From Paenibacillus silagei (GTDB taxonomy: Bacteria; Bacillota; Bacilli; Paenibacillales; Paenibacillaceae), in the NCBI RefSeq assembly GCF_017874735.1, contig NZ_JAGGLV010000001.1:186001-250000 (forward strand): a DNA stretch of 64,000 nucleotides, read 5' to 3'. This document shows, piece by piece, positions 45,452-54,154 of this stretch. Position 1 is the stretch's first letter; the number at the start of each line of letters is the position of its first letter. Below the pieces are notes generated by a model that was given only the letters and a program-made list of their open reading frames with translations, ran no database searches and was not told where the DNA came from. Both the position numbers and the translations under genes were made by a program.

Positions 45452-46114
45452 TTAGCTCTCCGCCGCATCCAGCCATCTCTGGAACCGCTCACGGATGCCA
45501 GCCGCAAGGCTCTCCAGTCCGGCCAGCTCAGCCAGCCCGGCAGGGTCCTTACGCCCATGCTCCATCGAGTACAGTACCTGTCTCACCGGGAAGCTTCCCG
45601 CACCGCTCTCCAGCTTAACAATCCGGTCACCGGCTGCCACCCGGCCCTCACGCAGCACGCGGAAATAGAATCCGCTATACCCCGTGGACAGCACCTGAGC
45701 CGGCATATCCGCCGGTCCATGCTTCTGCGTGAGCTTGAAGCACGGGAAGCGCGGCTGGCTGACCTCCAGCAGTGCCGTACCGATCTCAAAAACATCCCCG
45801 ATGCACACCTCGGTCTCCAGCAGTCCGCTCGCCGTGATGTTCTCGCCGAAGGCGGAAACCTCCAGCTTCCGGCCAAGCCACTCCTCCCAGTGGGCATAAT
45901 GCTCCACCGGATAGACGCACACTGCCTTGTCAGGGCCTCCATGATTGACCAGATCCGCTTGCCCGTCTCCGGTGAACCCACCCACCCGAAGCGCAAGCGG
46001 CCCGGCTACCGGCAGCTTGTAGATTCCGGTGTCCAGCGGCTTACCACGGTACTCCACCGTCTTCGGCTTGCCTACATTAAGCGAGACGACTTGCATCTTC
46101 ACTTCACTCTCCAT
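45452..46114 (-). CDS. MOSC-domain protein (YiiM-like)
   Basis: 220 residues of the MOSC family, beta-strand domains related to the molybdenum-cofactor sulfurase C-terminus; YiiM proteins take part in detoxification of N-hydroxylated bases with the molybdenum cofactor. Seen: VSLNVGKPKTVEYRGK at the start, DLVNHGGPDKAVCVYPVEHYAHW, AFGENITASGL, and the conserved Cys in FPCFKL. Start ATG 46114 with GGAGG 8 nt upstream; it overlaps the upstream GNAT stop by 11 bp, so the two are co-translated. A link to moaA and torD elsewhere in the window is possible. Confidence 0.88.
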   Translation of the reverse strand: MESEVKMQVVSLNVGKPKTVEYRGKPLDTGIYKLPVAGPLALRVGGFTGDGQADLVNHGGPDKAVCVYPVEHYAHWEEWLGRKLEVSAFGENITASGLLETEVCIGDVFEIGTALLEVSQPRFPCFKLTQKHGPADMPAQVLSTGYSGFYFRVLREGRVAAGDRIVKLESGAGSFPVRQVLYSMEHGRKDPAGLAELAGLESLAAGIRERFQRWLDAAES

Positions 46115-46628
46115 CCCCTTCTCCTCCCGTCAGCCTGCAGCTCATAAATACTTCATCCACATAACGTCCGCTTAAGTAGAATTCCTCCCGCAGCCGTCCC
46201 TCTTCCTCGAATCCGCATTTGCGGTAGAACTGAAGTGCCGGTGTATTGCAGGAGAGCACACGCAGCCGCAGCTTGCGGATGCCATGCCCCGCGGCATGGC
46301 GCTTGATCTCCGCGATCAATCGGCTGCCTACACCCAACCGCTGAAAGCGCGGGTGCACAGCGATATTCACCTCGCATACATGGCGGTTGCTCTCCATCCC
46401 GCTGGGACAGCCGAAGCCAACGTAACCACATAGCTCCCCGTCCTGCAAGGCCACAAGCTGGGAGCCGGGCGGCGCATGCAGCAGATAGTCCTCCCGCGAG
46501 CGCCACATCAGCGGACCCGGGGTTGTATTCTCCGTCCAGATCATATTATCGAGCACGATCAGCTCACGGGCATCCCTGATTTCGGAAGGCCGGATAAGCA
46601 GTGCAGCATCACTGTTAATTGGTTGCAT
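46104..46628 (-). CDS. GNAT-family N-acetyltransferase
   Basis: 174 residues with motif A VHPRFQRLGVGSRLIAEI (QxxGxG) and NTPALQFYRKCGFEEEGRLREEF near the C-terminus, the usual pattern for RimI/Pat-like small-molecule acetyltransferases. Start ATG 46628 with AAGGGGGG. It is followed, with overlap, by the MOSC gene. Substrate unknown; no fusion or truncation is seen. Confidence 0.88.
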   Translation of the reverse strand: MQPINSDAALLIRPSEIRDARELIVLDNMIWTENTTPGPLMWRSREDYLLHAPPGSQLVALQDGELCGYVGFGCPSGMESNRHVCEVNIAVHPRFQRLGVGSRLIAEIKRHAAGHGIRKLRLRVLSCNTPALQFYRKCGFEEEGRLREEFYLSGRYVDEVFMSCRLTGGEGDGE

Positions 46629-46687
46629 TATTATACCCCCCTTGCCTTACTAAGCAGATAGAAAAAGATTAGTTGCAGCATGAACGA

Positions 46688-47899
46688 TTATGCAGTCCTG
46701 CGCTCAAGCCGTACAGCTGAACGGTTCATATAGGCGTGAAGCGCGAAGAATCCTACGGATAGTACAGCCATGCCGCAAGCGAGCCAGCCGGTTGGCGCAA
46801 GACCGCCCCTGTCGAACTGAACACCCATCAGATAAGGCCCGATGACACGGCCGATTGCGCCGATTCCGCCGCTCAGCCCGAGATAGAACGGCGCGCTGCG
46901 CTGGGCATGCTCCGAGATGAAGGAAGGCATCGCCGGAGAGATCAGCATCTCCCCAAGGGTAGCCAGCACCATACCCAGCAGCATCCCCGGATAGCTTGGT
47001 ATAAACAGAATTACAGCATACCCGCCCAGGTAAAAGACGGCGCTTGCTGTCATCTGCGCAGTTGACGTCTGCGCGAACCCGCGCTTGATCAGGCTGACCA
47101 GCGGCTGCGCCGCGAAGATCAGCACACCGTTCAGCGTCCAGAGGAAGCCGTACAGCTGCTTCGACCAGCCTTCCGAGATAATGAACGGCGAGACTCCGCT
47201 GTTCCAGATCGAATTACCGATCAGCAGGAACATCGAGCCCACCGCCATGAACAGATAGATCCGTATATGGGCGAGGAGTCTCCAGCCCGACACTTCATTC
47301 TGCGGTTGCTTTTTCGATACTGTGCTGTGAGCCGGAGCCGTCCCTACCTTACGCAGATAGACGAAGAAGAATCCGGCAAATACGGCCGAGGTCACCCCGT
47401 TAAGCACAAAGCTCAGCATATAATTGCCCAGGAAGCCGCTCAGCGCGGTTCCCAGGGCTACCCCTATATTATTGGCAACATAGATGATATTGAACAGCTC
47501 TGCGCGCTGCTCCGCGAACCGGAAACCGATAAACGCCTGGATCGCCGGCAGGGAGAGGGAGTTGAACAATCCCATCATACCCATAACGATTATGAATACG
47601 CTCCAGCTTCCGCTCGCCCACGGGAGGGCAAACAGCGTGAAGGCATTCATCGCCAAAGCGCCGACAATCAGGCGGTTCACTCCTACCTTATGATACAACG
47701 AACCGCCCAGCAGCTGACCGGCAATCCCGCCAAGTGACTGCACCAGCAGCACGATTCCCGCGTCTTTCATACTGCGTCCCAGTTCATCGAATACATACAT
47801 TGTAACCAGCGGCCACATCAGCGCACTGCCGGTAGCATTAATCAGACTGGCAATCAAGAATACTTTAATTTCCTTCGGATAGGCCTGCATGAATCTCAT
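46688..47899 (-). CDS. MFS drug-efflux-type transporter
   Basis: About 403 residues, twelve helices. VNRLIVGALAMNAFTLF and MMGLFNSLSLPAIQAFIGFRFAEQRAELFN are typical of 12-TM drug:proton antiporters. The frame is open to TTG 47974, but that start lacks a ribosome site; ATG 47899 (MRFMQAYPKEIK) puts the first helix at the normal distance, with AGGGG 14 nt upstream, rather far. Substrate unknown. Upstream lies the hairpin 48134-48190. Confidence 0.82.
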   Translation of the reverse strand: MRFMQAYPKEIKVFLIASLINATGSALMWPLVTMYVFDELGRSMKDAGIVLLVQSLGGIAGQLLGGSLYHKVGVNRLIVGALAMNAFTLFALPWASGSWSVFIIVMGMMGLFNSLSLPAIQAFIGFRFAEQRAELFNIIYVANNIGVALGTALSGFLGNYMLSFVLNGVTSAVFAGFFFVYLRKVGTAPAHSTVSKKQPQNEVSGWRLLAHIRIYLFMAVGSMFLLIGNSIWNSGVSPFIISEGWSKQLYGFLWTLNGVLIFAAQPLVSLIKRGFAQTSTAQMTASAVFYLGGYAVILFIPSYPGMLLGMVLATLGEMLISPAMPSFISEHAQRSAPFYLGLSGGIGAIGRVIGPYLMGVQFDRGGLAPTGWLACGMAVLSVGFFALHAYMNRSAVRLERRTA

Positions 47900-48133
47900 A
47901 TCTTGTCTGTCATCCCCTGTAACATAGCTGTCATTAATCCATCCAGTATCATCCCAAAACAGGGGGCGGGGCAAGCATGTGCGTTAATGCTGTATCGCGG
48001 GAAACCAGGATATAATTTGTGATATTTATATTCTATAACCCGCTCTTTCACACGTAAACAAAAATACCTTGCCGGCACTGATTCGTTCCCCGGAAGCCGG
48101 GGTAATGATCCATATGAAACACTCCCTATTTTA

Positions 48134-48190
48134 TTCACCGTGAGATCCGATTTCGTTCCCCCGAATCGGATTGCACGGTGAATTTTGTTT
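48134..48190. terminator. Strong bidirectional stem-loop
   Basis: TTCACCGTG-AGATCCGATT...AATCGGAT-TGCACGGTGAA, followed on the plus strand by TTTTGTTTTG and preceded by ATTTTA. No plus-strand gene ends here, so it either ends read-through from the 48443 gene on the minus strand or belongs to an unannotated small RNA. Confidence 0.65.
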
Positions 48191-48225
48191 TGTCCGGAGG
48201 ATGATCCTGCTGTACCTATACCAAA

Positions 48226-48328
48226 CAAGTAGAAACGGCTTTGCCGTCCTTTTACAGGACGGTACCGTTTCAGCGAGAAAGATAAGGATAATTATAACGC
48301 GAAGCATATAAATTCTTATCTTTATACA
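48226..48328. repeat. Dispersed ~100-bp intergenic repeat, copy 3
   Basis: Same as 41826-41930: GAAACGGCTTTGCCGTCC, GGACGGTACCGTTTCAGCG, AGAAAGATAAGGATAATT and a tail CATATAAATTCTTATC. AGATAAG/CTTATCT forms the second hairpin. Downstream of the formate/nitrite transporter, which it may terminate. Confidence 0.8.
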
Positions 48329-48442
48329 AAAACACTCCCTGTCTCTACGAAACCCTTGAAGCAGGGTGCCGAGAAGCAGGAAGTGCTAGGCCAAGCTATG
48401 GTAAAGTACGGCGATTCACACCGGTTCGTCAATGATTACGCA

Positions 48443-49270
48443 TTAAGCGTGTTTCTTCAATCCCGCAGCAGGGACGCCCGCGGAAGGGCTCACAGCACCC
48501 GGCTCCTTGCGCAAATAAGCCATCCAGTACGCAGCAGCCACGAAGATCGCGCCGCCCGTCAGATTGCCCAGCCAGACCGGAACGAAGTTGCCGAAGTACT
48601 GGGCCCAGGTGAAATGCCCTTCGAAGATCGCAGCAGGGATAAGGAACATGTTAGCTACAACGTGCTGGAAGCCGATGGCCACGAACGCCATGGTCGGAAA
48701 CCAGATACCGAGGATTTTGCCGCTGAAATTGTCTGCCCCGTACGACAGCCATACCGCCAGCGCTACCAGCCAGTTACAGCCGATCCCGGAGATAAAAGCC
48801 TGCAGGAACGTAGCATCGATCTTATGCTCCGCCATACTTACCAGCTTCTCCAGATACACGCCATCTGATGTAAGGCCAACGATGTGACCGAAGAAATAAG
48901 CGACGAACAAGGCGCCTGCCAGGTTGCTGAGCGTGATCAGCACCAGGTTCTTCATGACTTCCCAGAACGAAATCTTCTTCGCCATAAAAGCCAGCGGCAC
49001 CGCCATCATATTGCCCGTAAGCAGTTCGCCTCCGGCAAGCAGCACCAGCACCAGTCCAACCGGGAACACCGCAGCCCCGATGAAGTTAGCTATGGACCCC
49101 CACTCGGCGGGTGCACCGGCAATGACACGAATATCCAGCAAAAATCCGAGCGCGATAAACGCTCCTCCCAGGAAACCGAGAATGAGTACAGTGCTGAGCG
49201 GATTATGCGCCTTCTTAATTCCGTTCTCTACCGTCACTTCAGCGATTCCCTGCGGTTTGTTATAAGCCAT
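48443..49270 (-). CDS. Formate/nitrite transporter (FNT family)
   Basis: A 275-residue membrane channel of the FocA/NirC family, six helices, pentameric in known members. Visible are GGAFIALGFLL, the FNT signature GGELLTGNMM and GFQHVVANMFLIP. Cargo could be formate, nitrite or hydrosulfide; formate is slightly favoured because the fhs ligase lies in the same window, but this is weak. I use ATG 49270 behind AAGGGG and GGA rather than the upstream in-frame ATG at 49333. Three FNR-type dyads upstream suggest oxygen control. Confidence 0.9.
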   Translation of the reverse strand: MAYNKPQGIAEVTVENGIKKAHNPLSTVLILGFLGGAFIALGFLLDIRVIAGAPAEWGSIANFIGAAVFPVGLVLVLLAGGELLTGNMMAVPLAFMAKKISFWEVMKNLVLITLSNLAGALFVAYFFGHIVGLTSDGVYLEKLVSMAEHKIDATFLQAFISGIGCNWLVALAVWLSYGADNFSGKILGIWFPTMAFVAIGFQHVVANMFLIPAAIFEGHFTWAQYFGNFVPVWLGNLTGGAIFVAAAYWMAYLRKEPGAVSPSAGVPAAGLKKHA

Positions 49271-49323
49271 GATTCCTATCCCCTTCGAATTACTTAAAAT
49301 TTGTTCCTTTATGCCATTGTAAC

Positions 49324-49386
49324 GTGATCCCAATCACATTTACGTGATAAAAGTCACTATCATAAAAACCACGTGAAAGTTTTCAC
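49324..49386. promoter_or_regulatory. Three FNR/CRP-type sites before the FNT gene
   Basis: Three GTGA-N6-TCAC dyads: 49324-49337, 49344-49357 and 49373-49386. The first two are 20 bp apart, the third 29 bp further. In Bacillales the FNR box is TGTGA-N6-TCACA, so anaerobic control of the gene at 48443 is likely. No fnr gene is in this window. Confidence 0.75.
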
Positions 49387-49498
49387 TGACATGTCAAATT
49401 TACCACAAAAGCTGGCATCATGCACTGATTTAATGCAGTTCCGGGAACTTTTGTCGATTCACCGGCTAGACAATGCCTGCTTACATGACATGCAACAA

Positions 49499-49535
49499 CC
49501 AAAAAAACGGCGTTCCTAAGTGGAACAGCCGTTTC
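49499..49535 (-). terminator. Terminator of the LytTR regulator gene
   Basis: On the minus strand AAACGGC-TGTTCC-ACTTA-GGAAC-GCCGTTT followed by a T-run, 7 bp after the stop at 49542. Confidence 0.85.
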
Positions 49536-49541
49536 GGATCT

Positions 49542-50285
49542 TTAAACGGAAACGCTGAAATAGGATAACAGGGATTGCATATTTCTTTTTGATACGTAAA
49601 CGGTTTCTTTATTGGTCATATTAAGCGTGAATTGAGTTTTATCAATCGATTTAATATATCTGGTATTCACTATATAAGATCTGTGCACTTTACAAAAATA
49701 GCTTGGGAGGAGAGATTCTACACTTTTCAACGTTCCGTAGCATTCTATAGTTTCATTGAGACTATGTATTTTAATGCGGTGGTTTATGTCTGTTTCAAGA
49801 AACTGGATTTCTGAAATGTTAATATTAATTACTTGTGTAGCAGTATCAATTGTTAACAGATTATCCTTATGACCCACATTAATCTTTTTGAAGTCGCCTA
49901 TAATTGAACTTAGACATAACTTCAGTCTTTTGGGTAAATCCAAGAAGGGGAATTTAAATATGTAGTCCATAGCTTTAATTTTATGCTGGTATGTTAAGAG
50001 GTCAAGTTCGAATGAGGAAGTTAGAAATACGATATAACCCAACGGGTCGTAGTCTCTTATTATTTTTGCCAGGTCAATTCCGTTTAATTCTGATTGCAGT
50101 TTTAGTTCCAATAAGTAAACACAGTCACTGTGATTATTAGCTGAGAGATAACGGATCACCCTTCTGGGATCAGAAGTAATGAGCGGAACAGATATGCTGA
50201 CATCCAGTTCAGATACTATGGATTTTATCGCTGAATGAACTGATAACGCTGCCTGATCATTATTTTCGCAAATTATGATTTTCAT
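49542..50285 (-). CDS. LytTR-family response regulator (AgrA/ComE-like)
   Basis: 247 residues: receiver-like domain (start MKIIICENN, acidic patch ENND, and in the usual phospho-acceptor region VYLLELKLQSELNGIDL, where the expected Asp appears to be Glu or absent) and C-terminal LytTR DNA-binding domain (IQFLETDINHRIKIH, KVHRSYIVNTRYIKSID). Start ATG 50285 behind GGGGAGA; the frame extends further without a ribosome site. Such regulators control bacteriocin and quorum systems. It lies 226 bp downstream of the peptide exporter genes in the same direction, with no kinase adjacent. The missing Asp suggests a phosphorylation-independent mode. Confidence 0.82.
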   Translation of the reverse strand: MKIIICENNDQAALSVHSAIKSIVSELDVSISVPLITSDPRRVIRYLSANNHSDCVYLLELKLQSELNGIDLAKIIRDYDPLGYIVFLTSSFELDLLTYQHKIKAMDYIFKFPFLDLPKRLKLCLSSIIGDFKKINVGHKDNLLTIDTATQVININISEIQFLETDINHRIKIHSLNETIECYGTLKSVESLLPSYFCKVHRSYIVNTRYIKSIDKTQFTLNMTNKETVYVSKRNMQSLLSYFSVSV

Positions 50286-50511
50286 AGTTCTCTCCCCATT
50301 TTTAATAATCGTCTTACTGAATTCAATTATACAAACGTAAACTATCAATTAAACTGATGCGGACTTTGAGGCAACCGAATTGCCAAATAACAAGCAAAAC
50401 AGTGTTGTAAATAAAATATAATACAAAAACAATATTTTTAATATGAGGAAAATAGTACATAAAATAATCTTAAAAAGGTATAATTATTAATTAGAATCCA
50501 TTCCCATCTTC

Positions 50512-52299
50512 TCATATTACATATTGTTTAGCCTGTGCATTGAACATCTCCCTATAAATCCCAGATGAACAGGCCATTAGCTCCTCGTGACTTCCCTTTT
50601 CAATCAACTGTCCTCTCTGAAAAACCGCTATTGTATCGCAGAATTTACAACTGGATAAGCGGTGCGAAATATAAATTGCAGTCTTATTTGCTGTAAGATC
50701 ATTGAAGTGACTGTATAAATGATATTCAGATAGAGGGTCTAAGGCTGCAGTCGGTTCATCCAATATAACAATAGGGGCATCCTTGTACAATGCTCTGGCA
50801 ATAGCAAGTCTTTGGCTTTCCCCGCCGGATAAATCTACGCCCTGTTCATCAAATATTTTATACAACATTGTATCTTCTTGATTTACAAATCCTTCTATTT
50901 TTTCATGAAGATTCACTTTGCTCAGAGTCTCCAGCAGATGGGTTCGCTCTTTGCATCCCTGCCCAACAGTTATATTGTCTTTTAAAGAAGCAGCCAGAAA
51001 TCTGAAATCCTGAAACACAACTGAAAAAAGATCAAGATACTCTGTATAATCATAATTTTTTATGTTTACACCGTTTAACAGAATCTCTCCTTCTGTCGGA
51101 TCGTATAGTCTTGTTATTAATTTAATTAAAGTTGTTTTACCGGAACCATTCATTCCGACGACCGATAGACGATCACCACTATTCAGCGTAAGACTAACGT
51201 TATGCAAAGTATATTGCTCTGCCGCAGGATATTTGAAAGATACATTCACCAGCTTCAACTGGTAGGGATTTGTTAGTTTAACCGGTTGGCCCGTTCGCTG
51301 TTTTTGATTAGGCAGATTAATAAATTCCACGAACGCGTTCAAGTAAAGTAAGCTTTGTGAGAGATTAATAATGTAACCGATAATCAAGTTTATATTTTGG
51401 CTAAGCTTATAAACAGCTGACACATACATAGTAAAAGACCCTATATTGATCGAATTGTTCAGTACCTTATAAGCCATGTAACCGTAAATGACCCCCTGCT
51501 GTACCAGCACGGCAATCTCAGTAACACATGCATATAAGCTTTTTTTGTTAGTTAACTCCATCATATTATCCACGGTCTTTTTCATATTTTGCTTACTTTT
51601 CTGCAGAAGCAAATCTTTAATATTATATAAGCGGATATCCTTCCCAAAATTGAAGTCAAGGATTGTTCTATAAAAGTAGTTGTACTCACGATTCACAGGG
51701 ATTAACTTATGCCAAAAGCTATATTGAATATTACGGGTTTTTCTTTGAAGCAAAGTATTTATCAGAATAATGAGCACTATAATTCCTATTATCAAGTAGT
51801 TCAAAGTAGAGAGAATATATATCAGACCAGCAATAGACAGTAGGCTGGAGATTGTACTTATCAAGGTGTTAAGGAGACTGGTGATGCCACCCGATGCCGA
51901 AATAGCCTGATAGGCCTGTTCTTTTTTATCCAGCGCTGCAGGACTCTCAGTGTACTCGTAATCCATAGTTAATAATTTGCTTCCTATCTTCAAGTTAAAT
52001 TCTTTTGTGATTTCTAAATTTTTAGTGTTTATATAATATTGCAAAGCCATTGTAAATACGTTTAAGCCTAAACTCACAGCAACAAATAGAGCAATATCTC
52101 TGGCAAGTATAGAATTCCTGCACTGGCCCATTAATTCATCGATGATAATCTTAGGCATCAGAACCGGAATGAACTGTAAAGCAGTGTTAGCCAATGTTAC
52201 CAGAAGAACAGTAACAAACACGAATGGCGAGGTTTTCCATACTACGCTAAGAAGAAGATGAAGGCCTTTCAGGTTGAAACGTTTATTGATTGACTGCAT
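50512..52299 (-). CDS. ABC exporter half-transporter 2 of the RiPP cluster
   Basis: About 595 residues from ATG 52299 (MQSINKRF), which has AGGAGGGG directly upstream and overlaps the previous gene by 17 bp. Six-helix membrane domain, then ATPase: Walker A GMNGSGKTTLIKL, signature LSGGESQRLAIARAL, Walker B IVILDEPTAALDPLSE. No C39 peptidase domain is present. With the similar protein encoded just upstream it probably forms a heterodimer that exports the modified peptide. Confidence 0.9.
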   Translation of the reverse strand: MQSINKRFNLKGLHLLLSVVWKTSPFVFVTVLLVTLANTALQFIPVLMPKIIIDELMGQCRNSILARDIALFVAVSLGLNVFTMALQYYINTKNLEITKEFNLKIGSKLLTMDYEYTESPAALDKKEQAYQAISASGGITSLLNTLISTISSLLSIAGLIYILSTLNYLIIGIIVLIILINTLLQRKTRNIQYSFWHKLIPVNREYNYFYRTILDFNFGKDIRLYNIKDLLLQKSKQNMKKTVDNMMELTNKKSLYACVTEIAVLVQQGVIYGYMAYKVLNNSINIGSFTMYVSAVYKLSQNINLIIGYIINLSQSLLYLNAFVEFINLPNQKQRTGQPVKLTNPYQLKLVNVSFKYPAAEQYTLHNVSLTLNSGDRLSVVGMNGSGKTTLIKLITRLYDPTEGEILLNGVNIKNYDYTEYLDLFSVVFQDFRFLAASLKDNITVGQGCKERTHLLETLSKVNLHEKIEGFVNQEDTMLYKIFDEQGVDLSGGESQRLAIARALYKDAPIVILDEPTAALDPLSEYHLYSHFNDLTANKTAIYISHRLSSCKFCDTIAVFQRGQLIEKGSHEELMACSSGIYREMFNAQAKQYVI

Positions 52300-54103
52300 A
52301 TGTCCCCTCCTGGACCGTATCCGATTCCTGATAATACTGCGCCTGGACATTAAACATGTGAGCATATAACCCCTGTTTGTTCAGAAGCTCCAGATGAGAA
52401 CCGCTTTCTACAATGGTCCCCTCATTAAAAACAAGAATTCGATCACAAAAGCGGGTACTCGATAAACGATGAGAAATATAAAAGGCCGTTTTATCTTTCA
52501 CCATTTCATCAAACCGTTTAAAAATCTGATACTCTGACAACGGATCAAGCGCCGCAGTTGGCTCATCCAGTATTACGACAGGTGCGTCTTTGTAGAAAGC
52601 GCGTGCTGCAGCAAGCTTCTGTTTCTCTCCCCCGGAAAGATCGATACCACTGTCATCGAAAATTTGAAGTAAGCTTGTATGTATCCTCTTGGGCATTTCA
52701 CTGACTTTTTCCCATAATCCGACTTGTTTAAGTGAAGAAATAACTTTTGCAGTGTTAGTGGTTTGGGATTCTTGTAAGGATATATTCTCAGCGAGTGTAA
52801 AAGCCAGCACTTTTATATCCTGGAAAACAACTGAGAACAAGTCGAAGTATGGTTTGCACTCGAATTTATTTATATTCTCATTATCTATCCGGATTTCACC
52901 CTCGGAAGCGTTATAAAGCCTAAGCAGCAATTTAATAAATGTAGTTTTTCCGGATCCGTTTGGACCGACAATTGCAATGCGCTCCCCTTTTTTGATAACT
53001 CCATTAATATAATGCAGCGCATATTTGTTAGTACCGGGGTATCTGTAGCAGAGGTCAGAAAATGAAAACTCATGGTTAAATCCTTTTACAGGGAGTTTAG
53101 GGGAATGAGTTGTAGGCTCTTGTTCCATATAACAGCGATAATCATCAATAGTCATAAAGTCTTTTATGATTCCAGTATATAGCTGAATACACTGTTGAAG
53201 GCTCTCATTAAGCTTATTAATCGTTGTTGAGAACATCAAAAAATCGGCAATAGAAATTGTATTTATAAGTACTCTGTATACAAGATAACCATAACTTGCG
53301 GCCATCTGTGAGATAACTCCACACTGAATGGCTATACCGGAAATTAAATTCCGCCTTTGAATTCTCCGTTGCACGTCTATATTAGCTTCGTATGTATGAT
53401 CAAAATCTTTATAAATCCAGTCATTCATCCGGTATAAACGAATATCTTTGGCATAGGTAAAATCATGCATGAGATTACTAAGGTAATCAGCTTTTCTTTG
53501 TAATGTTATGTTGGAAATATTAAGCTTCTGGTCGTAACGCTTAGTACTAAGATCAATATAAAAGTTAATAATAACCACTAGTGCTATTAATATAACGACT
53601 AAAAAATGCAGACGGGAAATAATAGCAATATAGCCTATAAGACTAAGTCCGTAAGAAAAAAGCTCGAACATTTTTTTTATAGCAGCTTCGAACCCCAGGC
53701 TGGTACTCGAAACCGCTCTTAAAGCCCTTCTATTCTGATCCAGCATGTCCTTATCTTCCAAATGCTCATAATCCATGGTCAATGTTTTATCCCAGTGTCT
53801 GATAGTGAAGACATTCCTGATTCTGGCATAGCCCGGAATACATTTAGCATTAAAGTAATTTTTAAAAATGGTCAGGATAGTATAAATAAAACACCCTATG
53901 AAGATCACAGTGAGGATGTAATCCGCTCTTCGGGCGTTCATTAATTCTTCAACCAGAAGCTGTGGCAGAATTATGAAAACAAAGGGGGATAAGCCTTTCA
54001 TCGTAGAAAAAAGAGTACAATAGATCAGGAGCTTCCTGTCATATTTGTGGATGCTTATCAGAATATACCGAACATCCTTAAAAGCTTTTATTAATTTCCC
54101 CAC
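52283..54103 (-). CDS. ABC exporter half-transporter 1 of the RiPP cluster
   Basis: 606 residues, GTG start at 54103 with GGGGGGAG 6 nt upstream, 51 bp after the radical SAM gene. Six-helix membrane domain and ATPase with GPNGSGKTTFIKLL, LSGGEKQKLAAARAF and VVILDEPTAALDPLSE. Its N-terminus is not a peptidase, so leader removal, if any, would need another protease. Translationally coupled to half-transporter 2. Confidence 0.9.
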   Translation of the reverse strand: MGKLIKAFKDVRYILISIHKYDRKLLIYCTLFSTMKGLSPFVFIILPQLLVEELMNARRADYILTVIFIGCFIYTILTIFKNYFNAKCIPGYARIRNVFTIRHWDKTLTMDYEHLEDKDMLDQNRRALRAVSSTSLGFEAAIKKMFELFSYGLSLIGYIAIISRLHFLVVILIALVVIINFYIDLSTKRYDQKLNISNITLQRKADYLSNLMHDFTYAKDIRLYRMNDWIYKDFDHTYEANIDVQRRIQRRNLISGIAIQCGVISQMAASYGYLVYRVLINTISIADFLMFSTTINKLNESLQQCIQLYTGIIKDFMTIDDYRCYMEQEPTTHSPKLPVKGFNHEFSFSDLCYRYPGTNKYALHYINGVIKKGERIAIVGPNGSGKTTFIKLLLRLYNASEGEIRIDNENINKFECKPYFDLFSVVFQDIKVLAFTLAENISLQESQTTNTAKVISSLKQVGLWEKVSEMPKRIHTSLLQIFDDSGIDLSGGEKQKLAAARAFYKDAPVVILDEPTAALDPLSEYQIFKRFDEMVKDKTAFYISHRLSSTRFCDRILVFNEGTIVESGSHLELLNKQGLYAHMFNVQAQYYQESDTVQEGTYAVNQ

Positions 54104-54154
54104 TCCAATCTCCCCCCTTCGCTTTCATAACCTTCCTGTAACTGCTAAATGCAC

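Noticed and set aside
50286..50511. Extra gene between exporter and LytTR regulator
   Set aside because: AT-rich stretch with no frame, ribosome site or clear hairpin.
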